A stretch of 64,000 nt of DNA from Trichosporon coremiiforme. Taxonomy: Eukaryota > Basidiomycota > Tremellomycetes > Trichosporonales > Trichosporonaceae. The notes below the pieces were generated by a model. That model saw only the letters and a program-made list of their open reading frames with translations, was not told the DNA's origin and ran no database searches. Positions 34,199 to 45,934 of this stretch are shown here, piece after piece. Within the stretch, counting starts at the first letter, position 1, and each line of letters starts with the position of its first letter. The stretch covers positions 1,754,801 to 1,818,800 of the forward strand of contig BCJJ01000004.1 of assembly GCA_039545355.1 (NCBI GenBank), read 5' to 3'. The translations under genes and the position numbers were made by a program.

Positions 34199-36433
34199 GC
34201 GCGTCGTCGTTTAGCGAACGAGTGTGCCAGGCGCACATTTGTCTAGACATGAAAAGGAAAGCCCGTTTCTTTCATTTCTGCCATTAGAACTTCACGGGAG
34301 TGCCCGGCACTCTCCACCTCAACCCCACGCTTATCCGTCCTCTTTACAACAAGCGGAGTAGGCTTGCCATGCTTTGCATAGATATGACCCATTCCCCACC
34401 ACCACCTATCAATCCCGACCCTGCAACTCGCAACTGCCACTGGACATTTGTAAAACTGTTATTCTGAGCAGTTTTGATTTGATGATGATCGAAATGATAC
34501 CCCTCGATAGTCTTTTGATAGCTGAGCCGCGCTCAGTTTCAGACATGCACTTCACTTATGAAAACGACAACTGGTAGCCTGGAAGTTGCCTGTCTGGCAC
34601 CCTGATTGCCTGACCCAACCAGCGTCCAAGTCCAACCCAAACCTGCCGAGAACATCAGCACTTGCCTGTTCGAGCATGCCAGCCAGCGTTACTGGGTCGC
34701 CATAACCGATGGCTGACCACTGCACGGGCGGTTGGCCGAACGGCAGATCGCTGCCACCGCCGGCTGGCGGATATGCGGATCGCTGTATGATCGACCGATA
34801 AGCCGTCAATCGGTGAGTGCATAGCGGATCCCACCCAAACACGATACACATCACCAGCTAGGGTACGGTTGTATGCGTCTTCCATGTTATATGTCTCGCT
34901 GGTGAGTTGTCATATGTGTCGCGGAGAGTGCGACGACAGCGATAGCGCGTGCGGAGCGGGCGGAACGGAGATAACACATAGCGCACAGAGGCATGGGCCT
35001 GTGGCCCGCCGTGGTGGGCGGAGAGCACCAGACAATTGTCACGGACCATGGAGCACCAGACACCATACACCGTATGCCGTGAAGGCGTACGCAGCGTACC
35101 GTCGGTTGCCGCAATCTGCCCAATGCAGTACAGTGCGCAGCCCATGCTCCGCTCCGCAGAAAGGAAGACGGACGCGACGCGACTGACCATCGCCCACAGT
35201 TTCACGGCACAACAGGGGAAGGAGCTGTGGCTATGACTGGCTTTCCCGAATTCCAAGGCGTGAATTAGGTCTCCGCCAGTGTGGCGCCCGACTCTGAAGG
35301 ATTGAAAGACCGCTCCGTCACGAGACTCGTCATGAATCCGGCTGCTGCTGCCTGACATTGCAGAACCTGAGCGCCATGACTAACAAGCTCGCCGTCGGCC
35401 ACGCCGGCTTGCACGATAATCTGCCTATGAGAATCGGCGCAGGACCCACTCCCATTGCATAATAGTGGCTGCTGACCTTGGCCGTTCACTTAATTCTGCC
35501 GTCGACACGTCCGATGCACATGACTTCCGGTTGCCCTAGATGACCTGAATGCCACCCGGCCCTGCATGCCCTGCCCATCCTACGCGATCCTGCGCGCCGA
35601 GGTTCGGTTCTGCGACCCTGGAGCTCACTATGCGGCCCTTTGTTCCCTCTTCCTTCCCTCACTTCGATGCGTCCCAGGTATGAGAGCATGCCGTCCTATG
35701 CGCTGTATCGAGAACTGCTTAATTTCCCTCGATTCCAAATGCTATTAGGGCGAGAAGGGTTCGGAACGCTTTTCCTGCAACCCTGCGTGGATCCTGCAAA
35801 TGAGGATAGCGGGCCGGCTCCATGACCCGGCAGCCCAACCATGAGACAGCATACTCGCGGGTGCTGGATAGCGCTCCAGCGTTGCCCGGAAGGCAATTGA
35901 CGCCGACCACCAGTGCTCCAGCCGGCCACAGGGCATCCAAAGACGCACGCAATTCAGTTCCAAGCCACCTTAATAGTCAGTGGACGGGCCCAGGATCGAC
36001 CGCGTACCTATTCGTCGACGAGACGCGTCTGTCTCAGTGTTGCCTTTGGCACTACGCCTGATCCAAGCCTTGCGTCCTGACCGGCACACGCCCAAGACCA
36101 CTGTTACGTTGATTAAAACCTTGCTAGTGTGGGGGATGGCTGCCCGAGTCCTGCTTATGAGCCCACAACTGAGTCTAGAGCGCACTTGCAGACTAGCTCT
36201 ACCGTCGCGCGTCCACAACCGCAACGCTGCACCGCTCCTGCTGCTCGGCGCGCGCCGACATCCAACCGCAACCATTTGTTTCTGATCATCCTCTATCTTC
36301 GGACATACTTGACACACGACTGCGACGGGCAACTACCGGATGACTGGGCGACGATCGACAGCGCTTTAGTTCTTAACATATAAACAACAACTCCTCGAGC
36401 CAGCGGCGAACACCCATCACGAAGGTGACAGCG
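34199..36433. other. Gene-poor spacer downstream of FKS1
   Basis: About 2.2 kb between the FKS1 stop and the Munc13-like start. It holds the FKS1 3' end and the next promoter. A GAGCACCAGACA motif occurs twice near 35022 and 35050. Open frames are short, on all strands, and show no motif. No tRNA or transposon end was seen. Confidence 0.5.
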
Positions 36434-39400
36434 ATGCCGCCGCCGCCGCTGTTTCTCTCCAAGCCCGGGCTCGATGAACTAGTGCGCCCGACGTCGTTGC
36501 CACCACCACCGCGTTCGCCGAGCTACCGTTTCTTCCCAGCCGCTGGAGCACCGCCCGTCCCCGCCGTCCCCGCTGTCCATGGGCTCCCGACGCCGGACGC
36601 GACGCCGGCGTCCTCTGTCGCTTCCTCGAGCTCAATGTCCCTCGCGCCAGTTGAGCGCAAGCAACCGTCGTCGTCTTGGCTGGACCAGAAGCCAACAAGC
36701 AGCAAAGGCAGACCGTCACCGGTGCTCACGCCTCCCTCGACCTCGGAACGCAAGTTCACGTCCTTCTCACCTCCATCAGCGTCGACATCCTCCACGTCTT
36801 CATCGTCGGATCGCAAGTCCACACGCCCGATCCATGACGAGCTCGACGAAATTGCGTATCAGTACGCTCTTCGCGTAGCGTGAGTTAAGGACATAACTAG
36901 CAGTCTAGCAGCGCAGCCCGGACCGCCCGAACTTCGGCCCTCGGTCAGCACCCGACACCAACCCGCGCACCAACGGCCGCGGTGGCCGGGACCAGTACGC
37001 TGGATCACTACTTTCAGCACAGCTTTCCAGAGGAAGCATGCTGCATCGGGCGATCCAGTGGTCGAGCGGCGTGTGCGGCGACTTGGATATCCATCGTCGG
37101 GCTTCGGGGGCTTGGCTGCGCCGTACTGCCGCCCCTTCCGACGATCAACCTCTCGGCATGGCTGACTTAGCGCAGGATCCTCAACCACCGTATCAAAACG
37201 CGGAGTGTGCGCAACGCGACCCTTCCCCCGACCTCTGCAAACCCAATCTCGCCCCTGTCCGGGTTGAAGCATTCGCACTCGACGTCGAATCTCAGCACGC
37301 CTGTCAAGATCCCGCTCAGCCTACGGCATCGGTACTCGTCATCGACTTTTCTGCCGCTGCTAGCGGACGAGTCGGCGACCAGCCCAGTGCTCGTCCAGCG
37401 TGAAGCTAAGGAGCGCGGCGTCCCGTTGATCGGCCCCGTACCGAGCCCGTCGACATTGAAGAAGCGACGGTCGAGGGGCCTGAGCCTGTGGATCTTACAT
37501 CATCACTCTGAGAACAGGGTGCCAAAATACACCGTGCGCGAATTCAGCCAGTTCCTTGTGGTCCGTGCGGATAAGGATCAGCCGGTCCCGAATCCGAGCG
37601 CATCACCCATCGTCGGCGTCGGCGCGGACGGTGATACTTCTTGGGCCGAAGCATGTGCTACGTACCACAGTCGGGAGAAGCATTGTCACTCGTCTCGGTC
37701 TGTGGAGGATGTTGTGGAATGTGAGTAGAACGGGTTCTGATTCTGATTCGGTACCGCGTGTTGATTGCGTCTGCGATCATGAGGGTCGTGCCTGAGAGAT
37801 AGGAGTCGATTACGGTTGCTGACATTTTCCAGCGTTCATCGCCTCATCCCCCATTCACAAGCGACACGCCCACTCCGTCCGTCTTCTCTCCACTCTCTAC
37901 GCCTTCCTCCCCGAGTCACAGCATTTCACGCAGGCTACCGCCGAGAAGGACCGCGATCTCCTCTTCCGCATCCGCGCCGACATTCAGCGCGTTCTGGATC
38001 AAAACGAGGACGACGCCACGCCAAAGCACAGCCCCAATCCTTCCCTCTCTCTCCGCCCACGGCGTTCTGGAGGTCTCACTGCAGGTCTTCCCCGGAGTCC
38101 GACCTGTTCCAGCCTTCCCGCGAGCCCGACAACGCAGACCCGCTTCCCCCGTAGCACGTCCTTTGTTTCGACCAGCACTGCGTCGGCCCCCTCGCCCTCC
38201 TTCCCCGTCACTCCGCGCACACCTTACCAGGCTCGGTCCACGCAGAACCTCAACAGTCCTTCGTCCTCCGTCATCTACCCGACACGCAAGCCCCCGCCGT
38301 CGCTCGTGGATGACGAACTGATTCGCCTCGTCGGCCAGTTATGGGAAATCCCCTCGGCGCAGCATCTGCAGAACACCCGCGATATTGAGTCGCGCCCATT
38401 GGAGAAACTTTACCTCGACCACCTGAAGCTTGAGCTGTCATTGAACGTAAGCAGCATGTCGCTCGCCACCGATAAGAGGAAGCGGCACCACCGTCTTTCG
38501 AAGCGGGTGACCGACCTCGTGTCCAACTTTCCCGAGATCATCGGCCCAGGATCTTCGTCGCCGAATAACTCTCTCAAGGGTGACTACTTCACGCCGAAGA
38601 AGAAGAACGGCGCCTTCTCCCGCCTCCTGAAGCGGGCATCGACGCACTCGACGAATGGATCCCTACAGGGCCCGACGATGCTGGACTCACCGGGCGTGCC
38701 GTTCAGCATTACCTCGCCCATTGCCGAAGAGCCGGGCAGTTCCCGCTCGAGCATTACCGGTGTTGCGCCGGCGCCGAGCGTGAACGCACTCGTGACGCAG
38801 TGCGAGGAGATGTGGGAGCCAGAGACAGTCGAGGACAAGGAGGCGCAGGTTAATGAGGCTTTCAAGGCATGGACCGAGTCGATCGGGACGCGCGGTGAGG
38901 TCGCGGCAGGTGAAGCGCTGGCGAACAGTGTCGCCGACCTATGCGACATGCTCGGGGACGAGGACCAGCCGCCAATCCTCGAAGTGCTGTTCACCCGCCT
39001 GTTCGACCTGACTGCGAGGGCCATGGCGTCCATCTTCCCCTCGACAGGCGTGCCGCCACCATCGCCGCCGCCTTCAATTCTGCCCCTGCTGCACGTGCAC
39101 TCCGACCTCTTCATCGATTCGCCTGAAGCCAAGGAGGCATTCAGGCGCATCTCGGCGGAGGTGTATGCCGCCGCCGTGAACGAGTTCAACGCCGTCAGCA
39201 CCGAACTCATCGCTCACAACTACATGCTCGGCACCGCTGGCGAGACCACGGACCCGGTTATCGAGGGCTTCGAGCGCCTTGCCGAATGGTTCGAGCAGGA
39301 GATCACCAACGTCACCCACTCGTGGCGACCCTCGCGCTGCATGCCCGAGTGCAGCCCCGCGCAGATCATTATCGCTGCGCAGCTTCCTCTGTTCCTCGGC

Positions 39401-41422
39401 GAGCTGAAGCGGCTCGAGCTCTCGCCGGGCGTCGAGGGGAGCAGCGAGGTCTTCATCTCGCTGTACGAGGTGACCTACCGCTTGCTGAAGATGTACGAGG
39501 AGCTGACGGGGACGGAGACCGCTTTCGACCTAGAGCTCTACTTTGAGCCGCACATCCAGAAGTGGCTGCGTGAGACAGAACGTTCCCAGAACAAGGATTG
39601 GATCTTCCGCCTCGTCCAGACCGAGTCGTGGACGCTGGTTAACAGCCAGTACACGCAAGGATACCTCGACTTCATGGGACTCGTCAGCAACAGCCTCAAG
39701 GTCATCACGTCTTCGAGCCTGTCGCCTGCCAAGCGCGCACTCTTCCTCATGGACCTCAGCAAGACGCTTGCAGCATCCCTGGTGCTGTATGCGCAAGTAT
39801 TGGCAGAGAAGTTCGAGTGGCAGGTCGCTCCGCCCCTCTCCGAGGACGGCGCCAGCATTCGCTCTAGCGCTCAACTCGGAGGCAAGGACAAGTGGCTGCA
39901 GAAGGGCAAGCTTGCGCGTGACAAACTGCTTGATCAGAAGCGCCGCGTAGTCACCCCATACGTCGCCGACGAGACAGTGTGCGCTAAGCTTCTCAACGTT
40001 ATCGCCGTTCAGAACGAGGTTCCCCGCCTCTCGGCGCAGATGGATGCGGACGCCTGTGCTGCGGCCCTGACCAACCTGCAAATCGAGGACGGCGACGACG
40101 GCGGCGGCCGCACGTACACCGTCACCATCCAGGCGGCCTCGGGGCTTTTCAAGCGCAACGGCAAGCCCGCCGACGCTTTCATCAGTATCTACGACCGTAA
40201 CACGGGCGAGCGTGTGCTCAAGACCGAGACTGTGTTCGGGGACGCGAACCCGCGCCTCAACGAGAGCATCCGTGTCACGCTGAGGCCGGGTGAGAACAGG
40301 CTCCTCGAGCTGCAAGCACATGACCGCGCACTCGTGGGACAGCACAACTTCCTTGGATCGAAGACTCTCGTTATCAACGAGCACGCCGAGGATACCGTGC
40401 TCAACCTCGCGCCGACCGGCAATGTGAAGGTACGAGTGCAGAAGCCGTTCACCGAAGTGAACGACATTGCGTCCAACCTCTCACACGCCGAACGTGTACT
40501 CGGACGAATCGAGGGCGGCATGCGCGCTGCCCTTGCAGACCGCATACTGGAGTATCCCCGCTGGCTCCTGACGCCGGAGTACCTTGCCAGTGTTGTCAAG
40601 GCGTCGCACCTGAAGCGTGAGCTCAGTCTGGACCCTGTCTTCAAGCAACTTGACGCGAACCTCGGCCTCCTCTTGGAAGTCAAGCTCACCGCGGTGATCG
40701 TCTCTGTTTGGGACGGCCTCCTGTCCGTGTTCGCTGAGCTACTTCTCCCGCCGCTCGGCGAGCCGACGCATGGTGGTATCGGCCTCCATGGACTGGTTGG
40801 AGGCAGGGACGCAGGTCCTGGTGTGCTTTCCGAGAGCAAGACGAAACAAGTCTTCAAGTGGATCGCCGACACCAAGGCGTTCTTCAACCCCGATGGCGAG
40901 GGTATTCCCCTCGACGATCTCGAGAGCGCGCGATACCAAACTCTCATGAACATTCCCCGCTGGAACAAGGTCGGGACGAGGGAGCTCATGGATGCCGTCT
41001 CCGCCGACGTGCGGACCTTCTGGCAAGCCCCTCTTCGGCCCGAAACTTCTGCTCCGTCCACCCCATCGGTCCCCACTTCGGCGACTAATACCCCGCCGCC
41101 TCTCCCCTCTCGCCCGGGGAGTCGCCCAACCCTTCCGCGTCGCCCGAGCACGAGCCCGGCCTCTACTCCTCCTCTTCCCGCCCGCCCAGGCTCCACCATG
41201 CCTCCTCCTCCACCCACTTCCGCCTCCCGCGTCGTCGCGAACGGCACGGCAACCCCTCAATCCCCGTGGTCCCAGGACGCACAGCCCGCTCCTCTCTCGC
41301 CCGAAGCCGCGGCAGGTCTCAAAGCTCGGATCGAGATTATGCTTCGCATCCTAAGCCTGCGCCAGGGCACGCGCGGCTTCGTGAGGGAGCACATGGTGTT
41401 CTTGAACCGAGACGCGTCGTAG
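36434..41422 (+). CDS. Munc13/Unc13-like protein with MHD and C2 domains
   Basis: Three exons (36434-36879, 37176-37720, 37833-41422) encode 1526 residues. After a Ser/Pro-rich N-terminus comes D-E-I-A-Y-Q-Y-A-L-R-V-A joined across a 296-nt intron to I-L-N-H-R-I-K-T-R, then R-R-S-R-G-L-S-L-W-I-L-H-H-H. The middle has long helices of the MHD1 region (E-Q-E-I-T-N-V-T-H-S-W). A C2 domain spans about 1090-1190 (Y-T-V-T-I-Q-A-A-S-G-L, N-P-R-L-N-E-S). Helices of MHD2 follow (S-L-D-P-V-F-K-Q-L-D-A-N-L-G-L-L). This matches the fungal Unc13 relatives such as fission-yeast Ync13, which act in vesicle traffic at the division site. The C-terminus has Pro-rich runs before a final helix. Intron phases close; small N-terminal exon errors remain possible. 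Confidence 0.85.
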
Positions 41423-41731
41423 GATGACACGCCCGGTTCTCCAGATGACGTTTGGGAACTCATCTGAACGTCCAATATAACAACATTCATTCATCAGGTC
41501 CATATGAGACGCCTTCCCCGCCCTACACGAAGGGGAAGCGACTGTATCTTTTGTAAATCTGCAATGTATCTTAGAGTCATAATCGTTCTAGCCAGCGTTG
41601 CGCTGAGCCAAGATCGGAGATTAGCTTACAGGAGCGTCTGTGTGGGTAAGGAGGGAGAGAGAACAAAGGATGCCGAGAATGCGGGGCCCCACGGGAAGGA
41701 CGCAATGTGGGACGGAAACACGTGATTTGCA
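41423..41731. other. Spacer between Munc13-like gene and tRNA-Arg
   Basis: About 310 bases holding the 3' flank of the Munc13-like gene. Nothing else was recognised. Confidence 0.5.
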
Positions 41732-41819
41732 GCGCATTTAGCTCAGTGGCCAGAGCGTTGGTTTTCGGTTAGTACACCGACACCGCCAAGGGTCGCAGGT
41801 TCGACCCCTGTTATGCGCT
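41732..41819 (+). tRNA. tRNA-Arg (TCG) with a 15-nt intron
   Basis: The acceptor stem GCGCAT pairs with ATGCGC; position 7:66 is a T-T mismatch. The D-arm reads GCTC..GAGC, the anticodon stem TTGGT/GCCAA (one G-T), and the T-arm GCAGG-TTCGACC-CCTGT. The loop is 22 nt. With an intron of 15 nt after position 37 the mature loop has TCG as anticodon, preceded by T33 and followed by G37. This gives Arg (CGA codon). The gene lies between the Munc13-like gene and a BTB relic. Confidence 0.8.
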
Positions 41820-42192
41820 TGCTCAATTAATTTTTTGTTCCTAGTCGTTTTGAGGTCTCGATCGGTGCCAGCTTTGTGAGTCACGGAAGTCGCAGGTGAG
41901 GGATGAAGTGAGTGTTGTGTCATGGGATCATCTTGTTGCATAAAGGACTGAACACAGAATGGAGGTTCCCGTCCACAACGAACTAATTACACAATGGTTG
42001 CCTCTGAGGCGACCCTCGGGCCGGATACAGAAGGCTTTAGTTGGTGTTGGTCTGGGGAGCTGACAACGAATCCGCGCTGTTGCTTGCGGAGCACATTTCG
42101 GCAAGCAGCACCGAGAGCTTGAGAGGGACCCCCTGAAGCATGCGGGCGGGTTCGTACTCGTCGTCATCGGGTTGCGACTGATGGACAACGAG
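41820..42192. other. Spacer between tRNA-Arg and BTB relic D
   Basis: Three hundred and seventy bases with no gene, RNA or repeat that could be recognised. It may include degraded 3' sequence of the relic. Confidence 0.4.
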
Positions 42193-43095
42193 TCAAAAGG
42201 ACCACACCCTGTTCAGTGCCCAGAGATGCTCGGACTGAGCGATACGCGCAGCGGCCAGGGACATTGTAACGGGATCAAGAGGGCACCCGTCTGAGAGGGA
42301 CGCCAGCGGTTGGCCGTGGCCCTGTGTGCCGAAGACGAGGGGGCTGCTCACACTCCGGCAGTGCAGATCGTAGAAACCCTTCTCGCGTGCCGAGACGCAA
42401 ACAAAGGTCGCATTTGCCGCGGAGCCTACAGCGGACGCATCCATAACGGTGAAACGCTTACCCGTCCACATTGGCAGAGGAATAGCTCCTGGGTCAACGC
42501 CACAAGTCGGGGAATGCTCAGAAGCCCAACCGAACGAATCGTCGCGCTTTTGTGGAGAAACCGAAGTGCGAGCTCACAGAAGCGCAGATTGTCCGTTATC
42601 GATCCAATGACGAAGGTTGTCAAGGGCTTAGGGATATCCCAGCAAAGCAGCAGCCCGCGTCCGCGTTCATTTGAGGCATGCGGAGCAAGGGAGCGCAGTC
42701 GTATTTATGCAAAAAAACCGGACCAATCGGTGGATCTCATAGCAGAGCGCAATGTCCTTGGCGCTCTCCTCTGGAGACAGAGATGTCGTCGAGGTGGTAG
42801 CTGCATGATTCACCGCCAAATTGAGAAAGCAGTCGTTGGTCGGTGAAGACTCAAGCTCTGAGTCTGTGAAATGGACGATCTCCTCGGCTGACGACCCGTC
42901 GGGGATGTCGTTGGCATCGTCGAGGACGTTGCTAAGTTCAGCGTTTGACGCTGATGCTACCGGAACGTACCTGGCCCAGAACCGGGTACGCGATGATACT
43001 TAGAGACACACGTTGTCCGCCGATATGAGGCAGAAGTCCCCTTCGTTCCAGACCTGATGTGGCGTAGGCGGAGGGTCAGCCGAGTTACCGGACAT
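42193..43095 (-). pseudogene. BTB-family relic D (nonsense codon and frameshifts)
   Basis: The ATG at 43095-43093 starts a family exon: V-W-N-E-G-D-F-C-L-I-S-A-D-N-V-C-L, then an in-frame TAA at 43002-43000, then V-S-S-R-T-R-F-W-A. A 39-nt intron (GTACGT donor, GCTGAAC branch site) at the family position leads to S-N-V-L-D-D-A-N and C-F-L-N-L-A-V-N. A T-run near 42715 has lost or gained a base, breaking R-F-L-H-K-Y-D-C. The tail frame M-D-A-S-A-V-G-S-A-A-N-A-T-F-V-C-V-S-A (from about 42440) matches the A-F-V-x-x-A-x-A-E-x-V-D-L-C segment of copy B. Several lesions make it a pseudogene. It lies just upstream of the ABCF ATPase 3' end on the same strand. Confidence 0.7.
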
Positions 43096-43214
43096 GGTGG
43101 TGGTACAGGTGTGGAAGCCTGAGAGAAAGTGAGAAAAACGTGAGGATTAGCGAGTGGTATGAGTCAGTTAGACCGGAGGATATGATACATGTGACATAAA
43201 TACAAATGTGGACC

Positions 43215-45515
43215 TCACTCCGCAAACTGGGCAACATACTCGTCGATACCCTCCTCGAGCAGCCTGAGGCGCCCTTCCTCAAGGACGTAAACGTCATCGG
43301 CTGTCTCACGGACGAAGTGACGATCGTGGGTCACGAGGACAACTGTGCCCTCATAGTCGTTGAGGGCGGCGAGGAGGCCCTGGACGGCGTACATGTCGAG
43401 ATGGTTCGTGATCTCATCGAGGAGGAGAATGTGGGGCTTTTCCCAGAGCATGAGCGCCATAGCCAGCCTCGCGCGCTGTCCTCCGCTCATGGTGTTGACG
43501 GGTCGAATGGCGAGTTGGCCGGAAACCTCAAACCCGCCGAGCCACTTGCGCAGGTCGCCCTCCTTGGGCGCAGTTGCCTCGCGACCCTTCGAGATCGCCT
43601 CGGCTGTCTCCTTCTCGGCCTTGGTGCGCAGGATGTCAAGCGCCGAGTGTCGGACGGAACTCAGCTCGTCGACAAAGTGCTGCGTGTAGTGACCGATACG
43701 CAGTCCAGGGTGCCGAGTGATGTTGCCGTGCGTCGGCGTCAAGCCGCCACTGAGAAGCTGCACCAAGGTCGACTTGCCGCATCCGTTCAGACCCAACAGT
43801 GCGATGTGGTCACCAGGCATGATGCTGAGTGAGACGCTCTTGATTACTCGGCGCTTGCGGCCGGGATAGTTGAAGCTGACGCTCGACAGCGAGATCAAGG
43901 GCCCGTTACCGCGCAGCGTCTCGGGAGTCGGGATCTTGAGGTCCACACTCGCCTCGGCCTTCTTCAGCTCGATCTCGGGGCGCATCGTATCGTGGTATCC
44001 GGCCCAATACGAGACCTTGAAGCGCTTCCCGTCCTCCGTCTTCTCCATACCCGTCATGCGTTCGAGCTTCTTCTGCCTCGAGGCAACTTGGCCAAGCACC
44101 TTGTCGTCGTTGGACGAGCGGGCGTGCTTCATGAACCGCTCGATCGACTTCTGCACGTGCTCCCTGCGGCGCTGGAGCGCCTCGTGCTGGCGCAACTTCT
44201 TCTTCGCCAGCTCCTCCTCGCTCTGCTCGTACTCGTCGTAGTTGCCAGGATGGTACGAGAGCGTCCGGTCGCTGAGGCGGATGATCTCCTGCGATACGCC
44301 ATTCAGAAAGTCGCGGTCGTGGGACACGCACACGATGGTGACGTCCAGTGTGGAGAGGTACTCCTGCAGCCAGGCGATGGCGGCGAGGTCCAGGTGGTTC
44401 GTGCACTCATCGAGCAGGAGCAGGTCGGGGCGGACAAACATTGCCTTAGCGAGCGCGACGCGCATACGCCAACCACCCGAAAGAGCGGAGACCGGTCCGT
44501 CGGCCGTCTCCTCGTCGATGTCGAGTCCGGCGAGGATCGCTCTCGCACGAGCCTCGGCGCTGTCCGCGTCCATCTTCCCGAGCTCGTCGTACAGAGTCGC
44601 AAGCACACGGGCGGCGACCTGTGCCTCGCTCTCGGAAGCGGTTCCATAGACCTCCTCGCGAACCGAGGCAAGCATGGTCTGCTCAGCCTTCAAAGCAACA
44701 CCTCGGGCCTTCTTTCCCCGTGCACCGGAGCGGAGAGTTGCCGTCTTCTGTGCCGCGAGGATACGTTCGTTAGTGACGCGCTCGATGAATGTTGTGATTG
44801 CGTCTGCAATGGCTTTGTCATTGGCGGAAGCGACAGCAGCCTCGATGCGCTCGGTGTCTCGTACTCGCTTGGTGACTTCCTCGTCTGAGCTGAGGACGGC
44901 AGACAGCACGCTCTCGTCCGTCTCCACTACGTCGAGCTGCTGCACATACAGAGTGCGAATGTTTTCGGGAAAACCGATGAGCGAGTGATCGCCGATAACG
45001 GAGAGCAGTGTAGACTTGCCTGTCCCATTTCGTCCTACAAGACCGTAGTGCGTCCCGCTTTTGAGCCATAGTCGTGCATCGATGAGTAGCTCGGCCTCGT
45101 CGACGGTCACGTTGACGCCGCGGATGTCGATCTCGGTCGACAGCGTCGAGAGGGTCGCGGAGTGGAATCGACTCTGTTGGCTGTAGGCCATGATGCTCGG
45201 ACCGGTCGGTGCAGCTGGCGCACGCCTCTTCTTGTCCTTCTTTGAGGGCGTTGATGGTCGAGTCTCGACCTCGGCTAGGAGGGAGGAGGGGTCCGGCGCC
45301 GCGCTCGCTGTCGGGTTGGAGCCGAGGGAGAGCTTTGCAAACATGCGGTCCAGATCGGCTGGTCCCATACCCAAAAATGGGGCGAGAGTCTTCCGCACAT
45401 CGTCGGGGTCCGTCTTGCCCTCGATCACTGTGCCGAGATAGGACACGGTACCGTCGTCGAGCGATTCGCGCACATCCGGCGGGGCGGCAGAGACGACCTG
45501 GTCAATCGTGATCAT
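43215..45515 (-). CDS. ABCF-type twin-ATPase (Gcn20/Arb1/ABCF3 group)
   Basis: A single exon encodes 766 residues. There are two ATP-binding cassettes and no membrane helices, which defines the ABCF class. Cassette 1 has Walker A G-R-N-G-T-G-K-S-T near residue 161 and signature L-S-G-G-W; cassette 2 has G-L-N-G-C-G-K-S-T and M-S-G-G-Q. Walker B motifs read L-L-L-D-E-C-T-N-H-L-D and L-L-L-D-E-I-T-N-H-L-D. The linker between them is Lys/Glu-rich with R-R-E-H-V-Q-K-S-I-E-R-F, as in ribosome-associated ABCF proteins. An N-terminal region of about 100 residues resembles the extra domain of Gcn20/ABCF3. Members act on ribosomes in translation or biogenesis. Which yeast orthologue this is cannot be settled by eye. 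Confidence 0.9.
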   Translation of the reverse strand: MITIDQVVSAAPPDVRESLDDGTVSYLGTVIEGKTDPDDVRKTLAPFLGMGPADLDRMFAKLSLGSNPTASAAPDPSSLLAEVETRPSTPSKKDKKRRAPAAPTGPSIMAYSQQSRFHSATLSTLSTEIDIRGVNVTVDEAELLIDARLWLKSGTHYGLVGRNGTGKSTLLSVIGDHSLIGFPENIRTLYVQQLDVVETDESVLSAVLSSDEEVTKRVRDTERIEAAVASANDKAIADAITTFIERVTNERILAAQKTATLRSGARGKKARGVALKAEQTMLASVREEVYGTASESEAQVAARVLATLYDELGKMDADSAEARARAILAGLDIDEETADGPVSALSGGWRMRVALAKAMFVRPDLLLLDECTNHLDLAAIAWLQEYLSTLDVTIVCVSHDRDFLNGVSQEIIRLSDRTLSYHPGNYDEYEQSEEELAKKKLRQHEALQRRREHVQKSIERFMKHARSSNDDKVLGQVASRQKKLERMTGMEKTEDGKRFKVSYWAGYHDTMRPEIELKKAEASVDLKIPTPETLRGNGPLISLSSVSFNYPGRKRRVIKSVSLSIMPGDHIALLGLNGCGKSTLVQLLSGGLTPTHGNITRHPGLRIGHYTQHFVDELSSVRHSALDILRTKAEKETAEAISKGREATAPKEGDLRKWLGGFEVSGQLAIRPVNTMSGGQRARLAMALMLWEKPHILLLDEITNHLDMYAVQGLLAALNDYEGTVVLVTHDRHFVRETADDVYVLEEGRLRLLEEGIDEYVAQFAE

Positions 45516-45934
45516 GGTGGAGCAGATGAGGTGTTGAGATGAGGAAGCTTTGGAATCGGCGGTGATGGGAGGCTTGATGGTTGGGTCGTTACACGGTCGG
45601 TCTAATGTATGTCGTCGCAGGTCGATGTCGTGATGAAGCGCGGTCGGTGCAGAGTTCTGATAAGTGCTGTCGTAATGACGAAGTGGACCGATTGAATCGA
45701 CTTGGCTGAGTTTGCGGATCCGGCCGGCTCCAGTTCGGCCCGGATCCGAGACACGTGGATATCATCAGCCTGACTCCACATTCAACATCCAGCCTAGCAG
45801 CTCAATCAGTCGTCACTCGCAGCCAAGTCCCGATGCGATAAACACTACAGCATACATTCGGAACCATATCGGACTTAAACTAAGGTTATCTGAACTGGAA
45901 AAGAACATCGAAAGAGAACGGCAGCGAATCATTC
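45516..45934. other. Spacer between ABCF and Gbp2-like genes
   Basis: About 420 bases: the promoter of the minus-strand ABCF gene and the 3' flank of the minus-strand RRM gene. Nothing else was recognised. Confidence 0.5.

Noticed and set aside
36982..37170. A 62-codon frame between exons 1 and 2 of the Munc13-like gene
   Set aside because: It lies in the 296-nt intron; joining exon 1 directly to 37176 gives a continuous, family-like sequence.
41738..41941. A 67-codon minus-strand frame over tRNA-Arg
   Set aside because: It overlaps a tRNA gene with clear cloverleaf pairing.
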